64,000 bases of DNA from assembly GCF_001632365.1 (NCBI RefSeq), contig NW_024468525.1, positions 398,076 through 462,075 of the forward strand. Reading direction: 5' to 3'. Positions 21,334 to 31,877 of the stretch are shown piece after piece; position 1 is the stretch's first letter, and each line of letters opens with the position of its first letter. Position numbers and translations under genes: made by a program. The stretch comes from Laetiporus sulphureus 93-53. Taxonomy: Eukaryota > Basidiomycota > Agaricomycetes > Polyporales > Laetiporaceae. A model generated the notes under the pieces. It saw only the letters and a list, made by a program, of their open reading frames with translations, was not told where the DNA came from and searched no databases.

Positions 21334-24300
21334 ATGGCGCGAGCAAAGAAGTCTGCTCCCGCTCGGGGCCAAAAGCACATCACCTCATTCTTCAAGGGTT
21401 CTGCAAAGCCTGAACCTGAAGCAGATGATGACTCGGAGGCCTCTGAGTCTGAGGAAGAAGTTGAGAAACCCACCGCTGGAACGAGCAAAGGCTCAGCTCC
21501 AGACGCGTCTGACCTGCCTCCAATACATCAAATACCAGCTATTTTCTCTGACCTTGTTGCACGCGCTCCCCAGATCACGGCAGTGGCGCAGCACCTGCAA
21601 GGCCGCAAGATGCGCGTCGCTACTATGTGTTCTGGCACAGAATCCCCACTTCTCGCACTTGACCTCATTCGCAGATCCATCCTCGAGCATTATGACGTGA
21701 ATCTCGAGTTCGAACACGTCTTTTCGTGCGAGATCGAGCCCTTCAAGCAGGCATACATCGAGCGGAACTTTCAGCCACCTCTGCTGTTCCGCGATGTATG
21801 CGAGCTTGGGGACACGCACGCGTACGTGTTCCAGCCATTTTTCGTTTGATCACATATGATCTAACGCGTGCAATGAAGAACGACAGCTTACGGATCCCTA
21901 GCGCCCGTCCCTGGAGACGTCGACATTCTTATCGCGGGTACTTCCTGCGTCGACTATTCCAATCTCAACAATGAGAAACAAGATATCGACGCGAACGGAG
22001 AGTCTGGAAGGACCTTTCGAGGGATGATGTCCTGGGTGAAGAATCATCGACCACCCCTTGTCATCCTGGAGAACGTCTGCTCGGCGCCATGGGAGCGCGT
22101 CGTCGAGTACTTTGAGAAGAATAAATACAGTGCCGACTTTTTGCGAGTCGATACCAAGAACTTTTACATACCTCATACGCGAACCCGGGTATACCTTCTC
22201 GCTGTGGACCAGCGAAATTCTCATCTTCCAGGTGACTGGAAGAGGCTTCTCGACAAGCTCAAGCGGCCCGCGTCGTCCACGCTCGATGCTTTCCTGCTCC
22301 CCTCGGATGACCCGCGCATTCATCAGGCGCGCGAAAAGCTCGTCTCTCAAAGTTACAACGCGGGTGACCGACGGACAGGCCGGACAGATTGGGGCCGGTG
22401 CGAGTCCCGCCACCAACGCGCGAGGTTGGAGGAGCAGCTCGGCTCGAAGCGTTCGCTGACGAGCTGGGACGAAGGTTAGTTATACGTCGTGTTGTGCTGA
22501 GTGGCGCGTGCTTATCGTTTTTCAGGTGGTTTCTGCAAGCTTCCAGATTTTGCGTGGAACGACTGGGGAGTCGGGCAAGTCGAGCGTGTTTGGGACCTTA
22601 TGGACATTACTCTTCTCCGATCTGCCAAGAAGGGCGTCGACCCATCGTACAAGACGTGAGTAGTGCTGCTCACTCTTGTGTACGTTTGCTGATACCGAAG
22701 CGCGTTATAGGCAAGTATGGAATCTTTCGCAGAACGTCGATCGAACCATTGGGTCCAACATAGCCGGCATCTGTCCATGCTTGACCCCCGCCATGATCCC
22801 CTACATCACGAACCGCGGCGGGCCCATGGTCGGCCTCGAGGCCCTCTCCATGCAGGGCCTGCCCGTGGACGAGCTACTCCTGACGCGTGAAACGGAGGAC
22901 CAGCTCGCCGACCTCGCGGGGAACGCAATGTCCACGACCGTCGTCGGTACATGCATCATGGCTGCGCTCATCGTGGGCCGGAAGCTGCTCAAGGAAGGCA
23001 GCGACTTGAGCACGTACGAGTCCAGAAATGACATGTCGATGGATATCGATAGGGAGGACGTGCAGGACGATTCGATGGACATCGACCAGGCGCTCGATGA
23101 CATCCCCATGGAGGATCGGGTGTCCGGGGAGGACCAGCTCGTGGACCAGCCCTTGGACCTAGCGTCGACCGCCGCTGTTCCTCTTGCGACCGTCCTCGAC
23201 AAGGCGGTCAAGAGCGCGCGTCTGTGCGAATGTGAAGGCCGGAAGGACATCACCGACCGCCAGGTGAATCGCTGCAAGGACTGTGGGTCCTCGTCTTGTG
23301 TCAAGTGCGGCGGGAGGCCGGAGCACAACCCGGAGCCCGTCGACGTCCAGGCAAACCCACGGATGTCCCCGACCGCATTTGCGAAGGAGCTCAAGTCCAC
23401 GCTGCCCATGTCTCTTTCCCTATCTAACGTCTCTCGAGCGCTGCTCGACAGCCTCAAGGAGGCGTCGGGAGTCTCTATCCCGAGCAAGCGCTGGTCAAGC
23501 TGGTGCGAGGCCGTGCTCCGCGTCTCCCAGCACGAGCTGCGGTTCGTCGAGCCAAAGCGACAGGACATCTGGGTGGCGACGTATCGGTCTCCCGTCGCCT
23601 GTTTGGAGCTCTTGCTCTATCCCCAGCAGCCCGAGTGGCGCCTGTTTGCGAAGCCGGAGGAGAGCGAGCCGGCCAACTCGGAGTTGCGCAGGCTGTTGGA
23701 GGCTCCTGTGGGCAGGATGATCTGCACGGACGGGCTGTTCGAGGGACGGTGGGACTTTGCGCTGCCGCATATGACGTCTGTGCGTATCGCGATTTCGGGT
23801 AGCGAGCCTGTTCCGTCGTGGGAGCAGAAACTTGGTTTGCAGGGCGATGCGTTCAAAGATAAGATGGTCAATTCGAGGCTTGAGATTAGCGTTCCCCGGG
23901 AGGACGCGGTTCATTTTGACAGGGATATCTCGGGTGTGTATACCTTGTTGGACAAATGCGGTACTGCGAACTCTGCGTTGCACAAAAAGACGTCTGACGA
24001 GCGCGACTCGCACTTGCCGCCGCTGTTCTTGTTGCTCGACCCGACGCGGTGCGGAGATCCAGCGGATGACTGCTTCGTCATGTCTATCAGCACGCGGCGT
24101 TATGAGTATGGCGAGACCCGGCCTCTTGTTTGTAAGTTTGAGTCGAAGTGGAGGCAGTCTGATACTGTGGAAGAGCAGAGCATTGCGTGCCATATTCCGC
24201 AGAAGTGGGTCGAGTCGTCTGGGACGCGTCTGGTGGTAAGTAATACCAATATCAATTCTATCATTGACATGGCTTACGCTTCGAGTTAGCCCGTGGCCGG

Positions 24301-27300
24301 CCACGAAGCGCACTTCGCCGTTCCCAGAGACCACCTGAACGTCAGCGTCTCGAACGACGCCTGCTCCAGTGCAAACGCCCTCCTCGTGTGCCGCGTTTCA
24401 CTCCTCAACCAGGCAGGCCCGGAGTGGCCGCGCGGCGCCTGGCGCGAAATCGACAAGGTACACGAGCGAGTGACGTTCAAGGCCCTCGCGTGGCTCATCG
24501 AGCGCATCCGCAACGTCGGCGACCACTTTGGCGACTGGCAAGACGCGGAGGCGATGCACGACCACGTCAACTGCGAGCGGTGTGCGCCAACAGCGCCCGA
24601 TCTGCGCTGGACGAAGAACAAGAACAAGATTGTGGCGATTGAGGATACGGCGCAGGCTGGGGAGTATGAGCGTAGGCTGAAGCGCCGCCCCGCACCGTTC
24701 GTCACTCAGCTCAAGCTCGAGGAAAACGGCGTCGGGGTGGTCCGCATTGGCGTCAATGTCACCTCGCTCATGCACCGGGCCATGTCTCGTTTGCCCTCTG
24801 CAGGACGCACAGGGGAAATCAAGACCTCGTGGCGACTGACGACCGACTTCCTCCCAGCAGCGAAGATCAGCCGTCCGAAGTTCAGGCTCTCGAGCAACCG
24901 GCGCGACGTGCAGCACGCCCAGCCTCCGAGCTTCATCATTGACTTGCGTCCGGAGCAGTTGAGATCACTTACGTGGATGCTGGCGCAGGAGGAGCCGGAC
25001 GCGCCTCCGTTCATCGAGGAGGAAATTTCGGAAGCAATTTTGGAGCCGCTTGGGTGGAGGGCGGAAGGTCGCGCTCAGAGGCCAGTTCGTGTCAGGGGAG
25101 GCGTGCTTGCGGACGAGGTCGGGTACGGGAAGACCGCGATCACGCTTGGGCTTATTGACTGCACGTCGAAGAGCGTCGAGCAGGATTTCAGGAAGGTGGA
25201 GGACATGAAGGGCAAAATCCCGGTCAAAGCGACCCTCGTAGTCGTTCCTCCTCATTTGACCGGACAGTGGGGCTCCGAGGTGAAGAAGTTCACCGGAAAA
25301 CGGTTCAAGGTCGTCGTGATCACCACCGTTTCGAGCCTGAACTCCTTGACTGTCGAGAATATCCAGGAAGCGGACATTGTCGTCGTCGCGTCCAACTTGT
25401 TCAAAAGTATCGTGTACCTGGCGCACCTGGAAATTTTCGCTGGTGCCGGGAGTCTGCCTGCTAAAGATGGTAGGTACTTCAACGCGAGGTTGGAAAACGT
25501 GCTGGCGTCGCTCCGTGGACAGGTCGACCGGCTTAGAGAGGAGGGCGCGCGAGCGGTGATGAGAAAAATCAACGAAGGCAGGAAGCTAGGTATGATATTT
25601 ATATTTGTTATCCTGCTGCTGTATGCTAATTCATTTTACCAGACGAGGACGAGGCCAATTTCCTCGTTTCCACAAAGCGACTTAAGGGTAAGACTTATCG
25701 TCAGGCAGCCGAGGTCGCAGAAGGTGCAGCGAAGCCAAAGCCGGAACGTTCAGAGGCGAAGAGCCCGCGAACGGGGATGGTCATGGAGGTTGTCATACCT
25801 CCTCTGCCCAAGCGCGGCAAATCTCCCTCAGCGATGAGCATTGTCTCGTCCTCTGCGCCTGAGACGACAGACGGAGAGGACGATTCGGACGTGCCCGCCA
25901 AGCCACGTCGTCGTCGAGGCTCTCAGAGGCGTCCGATCATGATTTCCGACGACGAGGAAGAGCAGGCCCAGTCTGACGGCGACTTTCTGCCTGATGAAGA
26001 CCAGGACGATCCAAGGGCCAGACGCTCCACGAAGAAGGCAATTTACGTCAAACGCTCCAAGAAGTCGCACGATTCGGAGTACGAAGAGTCTGTGGCGGAA
26101 GAAACCCAGTCCGAGGACGAGACGGCCTTGGATGACGTGGTCACGTCCGATGATGATGACTATTCTAGCAGATTGTCCAAGCCGTCGACAGCGGGGAAGG
26201 GGGCGAAGGGCAGCAAGAAGTCTGCCGCCACTTCGGACAGCGATGCTATGGACATCGATGAACCGTCGTCTTCAAAGGGCAAGCCGAAGAAAGCTATCAA
26301 GAAGCGCAAGGCTCAGGATGACGGCGAGAGGCCTGCCAAGAAGAGGAGAGAAGTCGAGGACCCGTGGAAGCTGGGGTCGCCCGCGGTGAAGAAGGACTGG
26401 ACGCAGATGCAGGCTCCGCCACTTGAAATGTTCCACTTCTCCCGGAAGGTTGTGGATGAGTATACGTATCTTGACGGCAAGGTCCACTCAATGGTCACCA
26501 ACATCACGGCCGAGCGACACTGGGTGCTCTCCGGTACTCCCCCGATCCACGGCTTCGGCGCGCTCAAAACCATATCCGCATTCCTCAATCTGCACCTTGG
26601 TGTGGATGATGATGGTGAAGGGCAGTCAGCGCAGGTGAAGAAACGCCGCATGGAGCAGACCGGTGAGCATTTATTCACCATCAGCATCTGAGAGCTTGTA
26701 TTGACAACCACTGCAGCTGTGGAGAAATTCCACTCTTTCCGTGAGGTCCACAGTCTCGAGTGGCATGCCCACCGCCACCAAATCGGGCAAACGTTTTTGG
26801 ATCAATTCGTCCGTCAAGTGAGTGCTTTGTTTCTCTTTACTACATTTTCTAATTTTGTTTTCGGTAGAACATTGCTGAGATTGACGAGATCCCGTCAAGC
26901 GAAGAGATCAGGAAGGTGGACCTGCCTGCTGCAGAGCGTGCGATCTACTTGGAACTCGAGCATCATCTTCGTGCGCTGGACATGACCGTCAAGCGTAGCA
27001 GGAAGAGCGAAAGCGACCGGGAAAAGCGAGTGGCCCAGGCACTCGGAGAAAGCAGGTACGTCGTCGTTTGCAGCATAGGAATTTTAAGGATTCTTAATCG
27101 TTCTCTCCAGCACTGCCGAAGAAGCCCTCCTCAAGCGCTGCTCACACTTCGAGCTCGACTCCTCTGACAAGGAGAACGCTATGAAAGCGTGCGAGGTAAT
27201 CGTCCGCGAGCGGCGTGCACAGCTCGACAACTGCAAGCTCGAGCTTGAGAAGATGATCGCGGAGGCACTCAAGAAAGAGAAGCAGATCGGCAAGGTCGAA

Positions 27301-28360
27301 ACCGAGTCGCTCTTCCGAGAGTATATTCGCGTCACGCGCAACGAGGGCGTCGGAGACGAGGATGCGACGGAGCAGATGAAGATGCTGCTCGACCAGGCGA
27401 ACGTCACTGCTCCCCTTCAGGCGATTACGAACAAGCAGATCGACGCGCGGGGAAAGGGCAAGTCTAAGGACGATAGTCTGCCGGAGAAGGTCAAGCGGCT
27501 CATCTGGGAACACCGTGAGCAGACGCATGGGATACGCCGGCTGACGAAGGAGCTCGTGGGCCGCGTGCGGTCGTTGCGGTACTTCACCGCCGTTAGGGAC
27601 TTGCAGAGGCAGGTGGATGTGGCTCCTGTGGTGTCGTGTCCGTCATGTGGGCGGGATCAGGTCCCGATCGAGGAGGTCGCGGTCCTCTCGTCTTGTGGCC
27701 ATATGGGCTGCATCGGGTGTGTGACAGAGTGTGCGGAAAGGGAGGAGTGCGTGTATGCCGCGTCCGGAGCATGCAAGGCCGCCGCTCGTGTACTGAATGT
27801 CGTAAAGGGCGATACCCTGGGCGTTGACGACGAGCAGCGCGATGGGCAGGGCAAGCACTACGGCCTCAAGCTCGAGCGAGTCATTCACCTCATCAAGTAA
27901 GTCGCAATCTCGAGGTCTTTTGCGGATGCTAATCAATCTTTATAGGAGGGAGATACCCAAGGAAGAGCGGGTCCTCATCTTCGTGCAATTCCCCGACCTC
28001 ATGAAAAAGGTCGCAGAGGCGCTCGCCGCGAACAAGGTCAAGTTCCTCGAGATCCGGGGCACGGCAGCGCAGATGAGCAAAAACCTCGAGCAGTTCCAGA
28101 CGGACAGCGAGGAGCGCGTACTGCTGCTGAACGTCATGGATGAGAGCGCGAGCGGGGCGAATTTGGCGTCGGCCAACCATGCGGTCTTCCTGTCGCCGTT
28201 GCTGGCCGCGACGCAAGAGATATACGATGCGTGCGAGACGCAGGCGATCGGGCGGCTGAGGCGGTACGGGCAGACGAATCTCGTCAACATTTACCGCTTC
28301 CTCAGTACAAACACCATTGACGTAGAGATCTACGAGCAGAGGGCCAAGGTGAAGATCTAG
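21334..28360 (+). CDS. DNMT5: DNMT5-type cytosine methyltransferase fused to a RING and SNF2 helicase
   Basis: Exons join in phase to about 2,100 aa. Residues 13-20 read QKHITSFF, a canonical PCNA-binding PIP box, followed by an acidic linker. The methyltransferase has motif I MRVATMCSGTESPLLALDL, catalytic Cys in AGTSCVDYSNLNN (the DNMT5 form), motif VI VILENV, motif VIII PHTRTRVYLLAV and motifs IX-X MQGLP...LAGNAMSTTVV. A cysteine cluster follows (LCECEG...CKDCGSSSCVKCGG). The ATPase part has Walker A LADEVGYGKTAITLGL, a motif II-like VVDEYTYLD, motif III HWVLSGTPP and motif VI QAIGRLRRYGQTNLVNIYRF. A RING (CPSCG...CGHMGCIGC) lies between the lobes. A 200-residue acidic/basic disordered insert splits lobe 1. 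In Cryptococcus, Dnmt5 is an ATP-dependent maintenance methyltransferase. No chromodomain is visible here. All key motifs appear intact. Confidence 0.93.
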
Positions 28361-28374
28361 AGGTTGGATGTACG

Positions 28375-28541
28375 TGTCTCGATTTGGTGACTGTCGCTCT
28401 GGTATTGCTTTCGTAGGATTGGAACTGTTTGGATTCATGGCAAAGAGTCGGATTGTTTTCGTGCATCTCCAGTGCGCATCTCGCTTTGATGACTGTCGGT
28501 CCCGTATCGCTTTCATCGGATTCAACCCCACGGATTCATAC
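28375..28541. repeat. imperfect direct repeat in the DNMT5 3' flank
   Basis: Two copies of about 60 bp (28375-28438 and 28480-28541) share TCTCGxTTTGxTGACTGTCG, then GTAT(T/C)GCTTTC(G/A)T(A/C)GGATT and GGATTCAT. They begin some 15 bp after the DNMT5 stop, so they probably lie in its 3' UTR. No gene is seen from here to 28900. Confidence 0.6.
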
Positions 28542-28900
28542 TCAGATTATCTCACAGCATCTCCGCCCTTCATTTATGCTACATATATAGTTGTACCTAT
28601 ATCCCGTTATCAAATAAAACCTCGCATTTATATGTACCACACTGTTGAGAGGATGAGGGCCATGCATCAGCCGACAGATGAGTGAACGCAGTTCAATGCT
28701 GCCGCGAGCATGGCGGAGGTATTGTCAACTCCTCGACGCACAGCGTAAGTTGACAATTAATCCCACCACCCGTGATCAGTAGCAACAGAGCGAATAATGA
28801 TAGGTGATGCACATTACATACAAGATAGCAATTCTAAAACACGTTGAAAAGTCCATCCACCCGCGCGCCCGCGAAAGAAACCCAGCTCCGTCCCACCGCA

Positions 28901-29375
28901 TCACTTCGACGACATCGCATAACCCGTGGTGTCCAGCACCTTCTTGCCACATATCGCACATACACCCCGCTTATATGCGCATCCTACAATATCCAGTCAG
29001 TCAAAAATCCAGGACAAATAGAAAGGGGAAACGTACCATGACAGTACTTGGCCTTGTTCTGCGTGACGGTCGACTTGCAGTCTCTACATTTCCCTTGATA
29101 CGGCTGCACAACGAACCACCGTCAGTCTCAGTCACCACGGCCAATGGAGGGCATACGCACCTGAAACCTGTTTTTCGAGCTGCCCGGCCTCGTGAGAAGC
29201 TTATTCTCCCCGACCTTGCGAGACCCCTCCTTGATGCTCTGCGAGCTATTCGTGAACGGGTCCGGCGCCGCGAGCTTCGACAATTTCTACACACATCACA
29301 TCCTCAAGTCAGCACACACTCCCTCGCTTCACAAAAGAAAACGCTACTTACACCCTCGCATTTCTTGCAGACCAT
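28901..29375 (-). CDS. CRIPT: CRIPT homolog, four-CxxC zinc protein
   Basis: Four small exons give MVCKKCEG|KLSKLAAPDPFTNSS, then GSRKVGENKLLTRPGSSKNR and FQ|PYQGKCRDCKSTVTQNKAKY. The end is CHG|CAYKRGVCAICGKKVLDT TGYAMSSK. Length (about 100 aa), the VCxKC start, the GENKLL core, the four CxxC pairs and the CAYKxGxCAxCGKKVLDT ending all fit the conserved eukaryotic CRIPT family. In animals it was named for binding PDZ domains. In all eukaryotes it is associated with the minor or major spliceosome and binds zinc through its CxxC pairs. All introns have GT-AG borders and keep phase. The gene is divergent from the putative small gene at 29574. Confidence 0.93.
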
Positions 29376-29573
29376 GGTAGCGTAGGAGCGTGGTGGAGGT
29401 GGTTGGTGAGCAAGGACTATGTGCTGTGTGGCAGTTGGCCGTTGTGGCGTTGAGTACTGACTGACGCTGACCGATCACGCGCGGAGGCGGAGGGAGCACC
29501 GCGCGGCCCGTTATGGAAGGCGTAGTGTTCGCAGTAATCACGTGATCAATTCCGCACACAGAAGAGAAGCTGG

Positions 29574-29807
29574 ATGCCTAGTGTTCCTCCGCCACATCAA
29601 CGACACCAAGGTGAGTTTTCAAAGCCATTCCAGAAAAGACGAGTAGCTAAGCATCTCTGTCTTAAGAACCTTCAGACTGCGTCGTAAACGACAGTACTCA
29701 ACCTCGTTACAACATCCCGAACCCACTCGGGACCCGGTCCCGCCAATGGGACCGCAGCCTGCCAACCGGGCCAGAACGAAGCATAATCATCGGATACTAC
29801 ATCTGAA
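29574..29807 (+). CDS. possible 56-aa spliced protein
   Basis: An ATG frame (MPSVPPPHQRHQ) ends at a strong donor GTGAGT. A 65-nt intron closes with TTCAG, and phase is kept into DCVVNDSTQPRYNIPNPLGT RSRQWDRSLP..., stopping at 29807. Intron length and signals match the local norm, and the gene would share a 198-bp divergent promoter with CRIPT. I do not recognise the protein; it is basic, Pro/Arg-rich and has one cysteine. A further 3' exon is possible. Support is splice logic only. Confidence 0.35.
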
Positions 29808-30616
29808 ACACGCGGATATAAATCCTCGCTCGAGCACCTTCAATGAGCTTCATATGCACATGACAAAGGTATATATATATATCCCCGGCAAACGCCCGTC
29901 CATAGCAAGTGCCCTGGCCCTGCTTCGCCGCAGCCAGCTCTCCTCCACCGCCATTCTAGGAGCGTCCAATTATCCCTCCTGAATACATCTCCGGCCTAAA
30001 TCTCACCACTACCACACCCGGTCCTCTCAATGAGCTGTCAATCTCTCCTGGATACGTACCACCACCGCCATCATCGCCGCGAGATCTCATCACAAAGCGC
30101 CAGCGTGACCACAGCCAACGACGCAAGACAGAACCAGCAGTGCATATTCCCAGAGTATGCCATACACCAAATAACGATAACGAACAAATCAGCCAGCGCA
30201 CAGCCCGGCTCGAAAACACCGCGGCCCACGGGCGTGCGGTGCACAGGCGGGAGGGGCTTGCCCACCCGCCCACCCATCAGTTAAAGTTATAATGCCAATC
30301 CCGCACGGGCCACGGTGCATGTACGTATGTATGTACTTACGCTACGACTATGAACATCGACGCGCCGGCGGGCGCGACAAAGGAGCGGCCCGCGCCCGCC
30401 ACGGGCGGTCAACACAACTCGAAGGACAAAAGACAGCAAGGAAATTACGACTCGTGTGAGCGGGATGGGATGGGATGGATGCATGGTATCTATGCGGTGT
30501 TGAATGTGTATAAAAAGCAACGTTCGGACGTGGCCGTGTCCGCTGTCGTTAGCAAAGCAAAGCAAGGCGATGATGCACACTACAGGAGTTGAGGTCTGGG
30601 TCCGGGCTAGGCGCGT
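29808..30616. other. intergenic, no gene seen
   Basis: It contains an alternating TA run (GGTATATATATATATCCCC near 29870) and short frames without splice support. A minus-strand frame at 30071-30277 has hydrophobic stretches but no homolog I recognise. Confidence 0.4.
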
Positions 30617-31877
30617 CTACTGGTAGACGGCGATATAGTTGACTTCCCAAGCGGCATCTGCAACCGCAGCGGTCAGGCACGCGCAGCGGGGATACTACCG
30701 CACAAGCACTCACTATCAAAGTTGGTCGCGTTCGCGACGATCTCGTCGCAAGTACCAGGGCACCCAGACGTGCTGTAAACCGCGCCAGCCCAGTCCCCGC
30801 AAATCGTAGTATCAAGCACGATCGTATGGTCGTAAAGACTCGCAGAGATATCGCAGCCCGTATCAGGGAAGATAGCAGTGGGGGTTCCCCACGAAGTCGG
30901 GTCGGGCGTTCCACCAGCGACGTCGCTCGGGATCGCGTCGCGCGTGAAGAACCAGACAGTGATGCCATCGCTGTTCCAGAGGTGCGCAAAGACGCCGCCG
31001 CCCGCGGCGTTGAAGCCCGCGCCGAACGAGTTGGTGCCGGGCTGGGTGTAGGCGCAGCCCGAGTCGGCGTCCGCGCTGCTCGTGCAGGTCGTGGAGCTGA
31101 TGGAGCCCGTCGTGGCTGCGGTGCTGTTGAGCGTGCAGGTGTCGCCCGTGTGCAGCGTGATTTGGTTCTGCGTCATGAGGTTCACACCCTCTGCGGCGGC
31201 CGCGTCAGTTTCATGGACGCAAGGAAGATATGTGCGGACGTGTGGGACGTACCGATGATGTCCATTTCGCCGCCGGCGGGCCAGGTGGCAGTGGCGCTGA
31301 CGGTCCAGTACGCGGGCCAGATGCCGCAGCCGTAGGGCATGGCAGCGAAATCGGCGATGAACAGGCCGCCGTTGTACGTCTCGGGTGAGCTGATGCGAAC
31401 ACTGCGCGAGACGCCCGAACATGATCAACTATGATTAAGTGCCAACGAGATGCGATCGCACTTACGACTTGCGGAGGCCACCTGCAGCGACGGTCTCGGT
31501 GTTGTCGATCTTGAGCGTGGTGACGTTGTTGCAGTCGACGGACGCGAGGCCAGCAGCGACGGCGTCCGCCTCGTCGAGGTAGTCCACGAGGCCAGAGGTA
31601 GGATCAGCCGCGTCGTAGAAATTCCAGTCGCTACCATCTCTCAGGTGAACCTCCTGCTCTCCTGCCAACGACGCGAAAATGCCACGTACAGGAAGTCCTC
31701 TCCGACAAACTTGTTTTGGAGCGTGTAGTTGGAGTCGCGGCGCATGTAGGTGGGGCCGTTGTTGCTGCTGCTGCGGGCAACGTTGTGGTGCCGGCGGCGG
31801 AGCGCGCCGTCTTCGTGACGGGCGAGGGAAGTGAGCGGGAGCGCGAGGATGAGCGCGGCGAACGCAGAGTGCATCAT
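30617..31877 (-). CDS. secreted GH16 endo-beta-1,3(4)-glucanase (laminarinase type)
   Basis: A signal peptide (MMHSAFAALILALPLTSLA) is followed by an Arg-rich stretch with dibasic sites (ALRRRHHNVARS) that looks like a Kex2-cleaved propeptide. The catalytic domain reads NKFVGEDFL|DGSDWNFYD AADPTSGLVDYLDEADA, RISSPETYNGGLFIADFA, MPYGCGIWPAYW and GGEMDIIEGVN. It continues GVFAHLWNSDGITVWFF, SWGTPTAIFPDTGCDIS and CGDWAGAVYSTSGCPGTC, and ends FDNAAWEVNYIAVYQ. The ExDxxE core (EMDIIE) carries the nucleophile and acid/base glutamates of GH16. Overall likeness is to Phanerochaete Lam16A. It should cleave beta-1,3 and mixed beta-1,3/1,6 glucans outside the cell, for fungal wall remodelling or feeding. 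Four introns; the first (CT|GTACGT to TGAG|A) has a weak GAG acceptor. Confidence 0.92.

Noticed and set aside
22801..23568. 255-codon antisense frame within DNMT5
   Set aside because: Overlaps confirmed DNMT5 methyltransferase coding sequence; Ser/Arg-rich shadow composition.
24388..24642. Plus-strand frame in the DNMT5 helicase-linker region
   Set aside because: Alternative frame of a well-supported DNMT5 exon.
29868..29886. TATATATATATA run as a TATA box or a transposon edge
   Set aside because: A simple repeat with no gene at the right distance and no inverted repeats nearby.
30071..30277. Minus-strand 68-codon frame with two hydrophobic stretches
   Set aside because: No homolog recognised, no TATA or splice context; could be chance in a T-rich strand.
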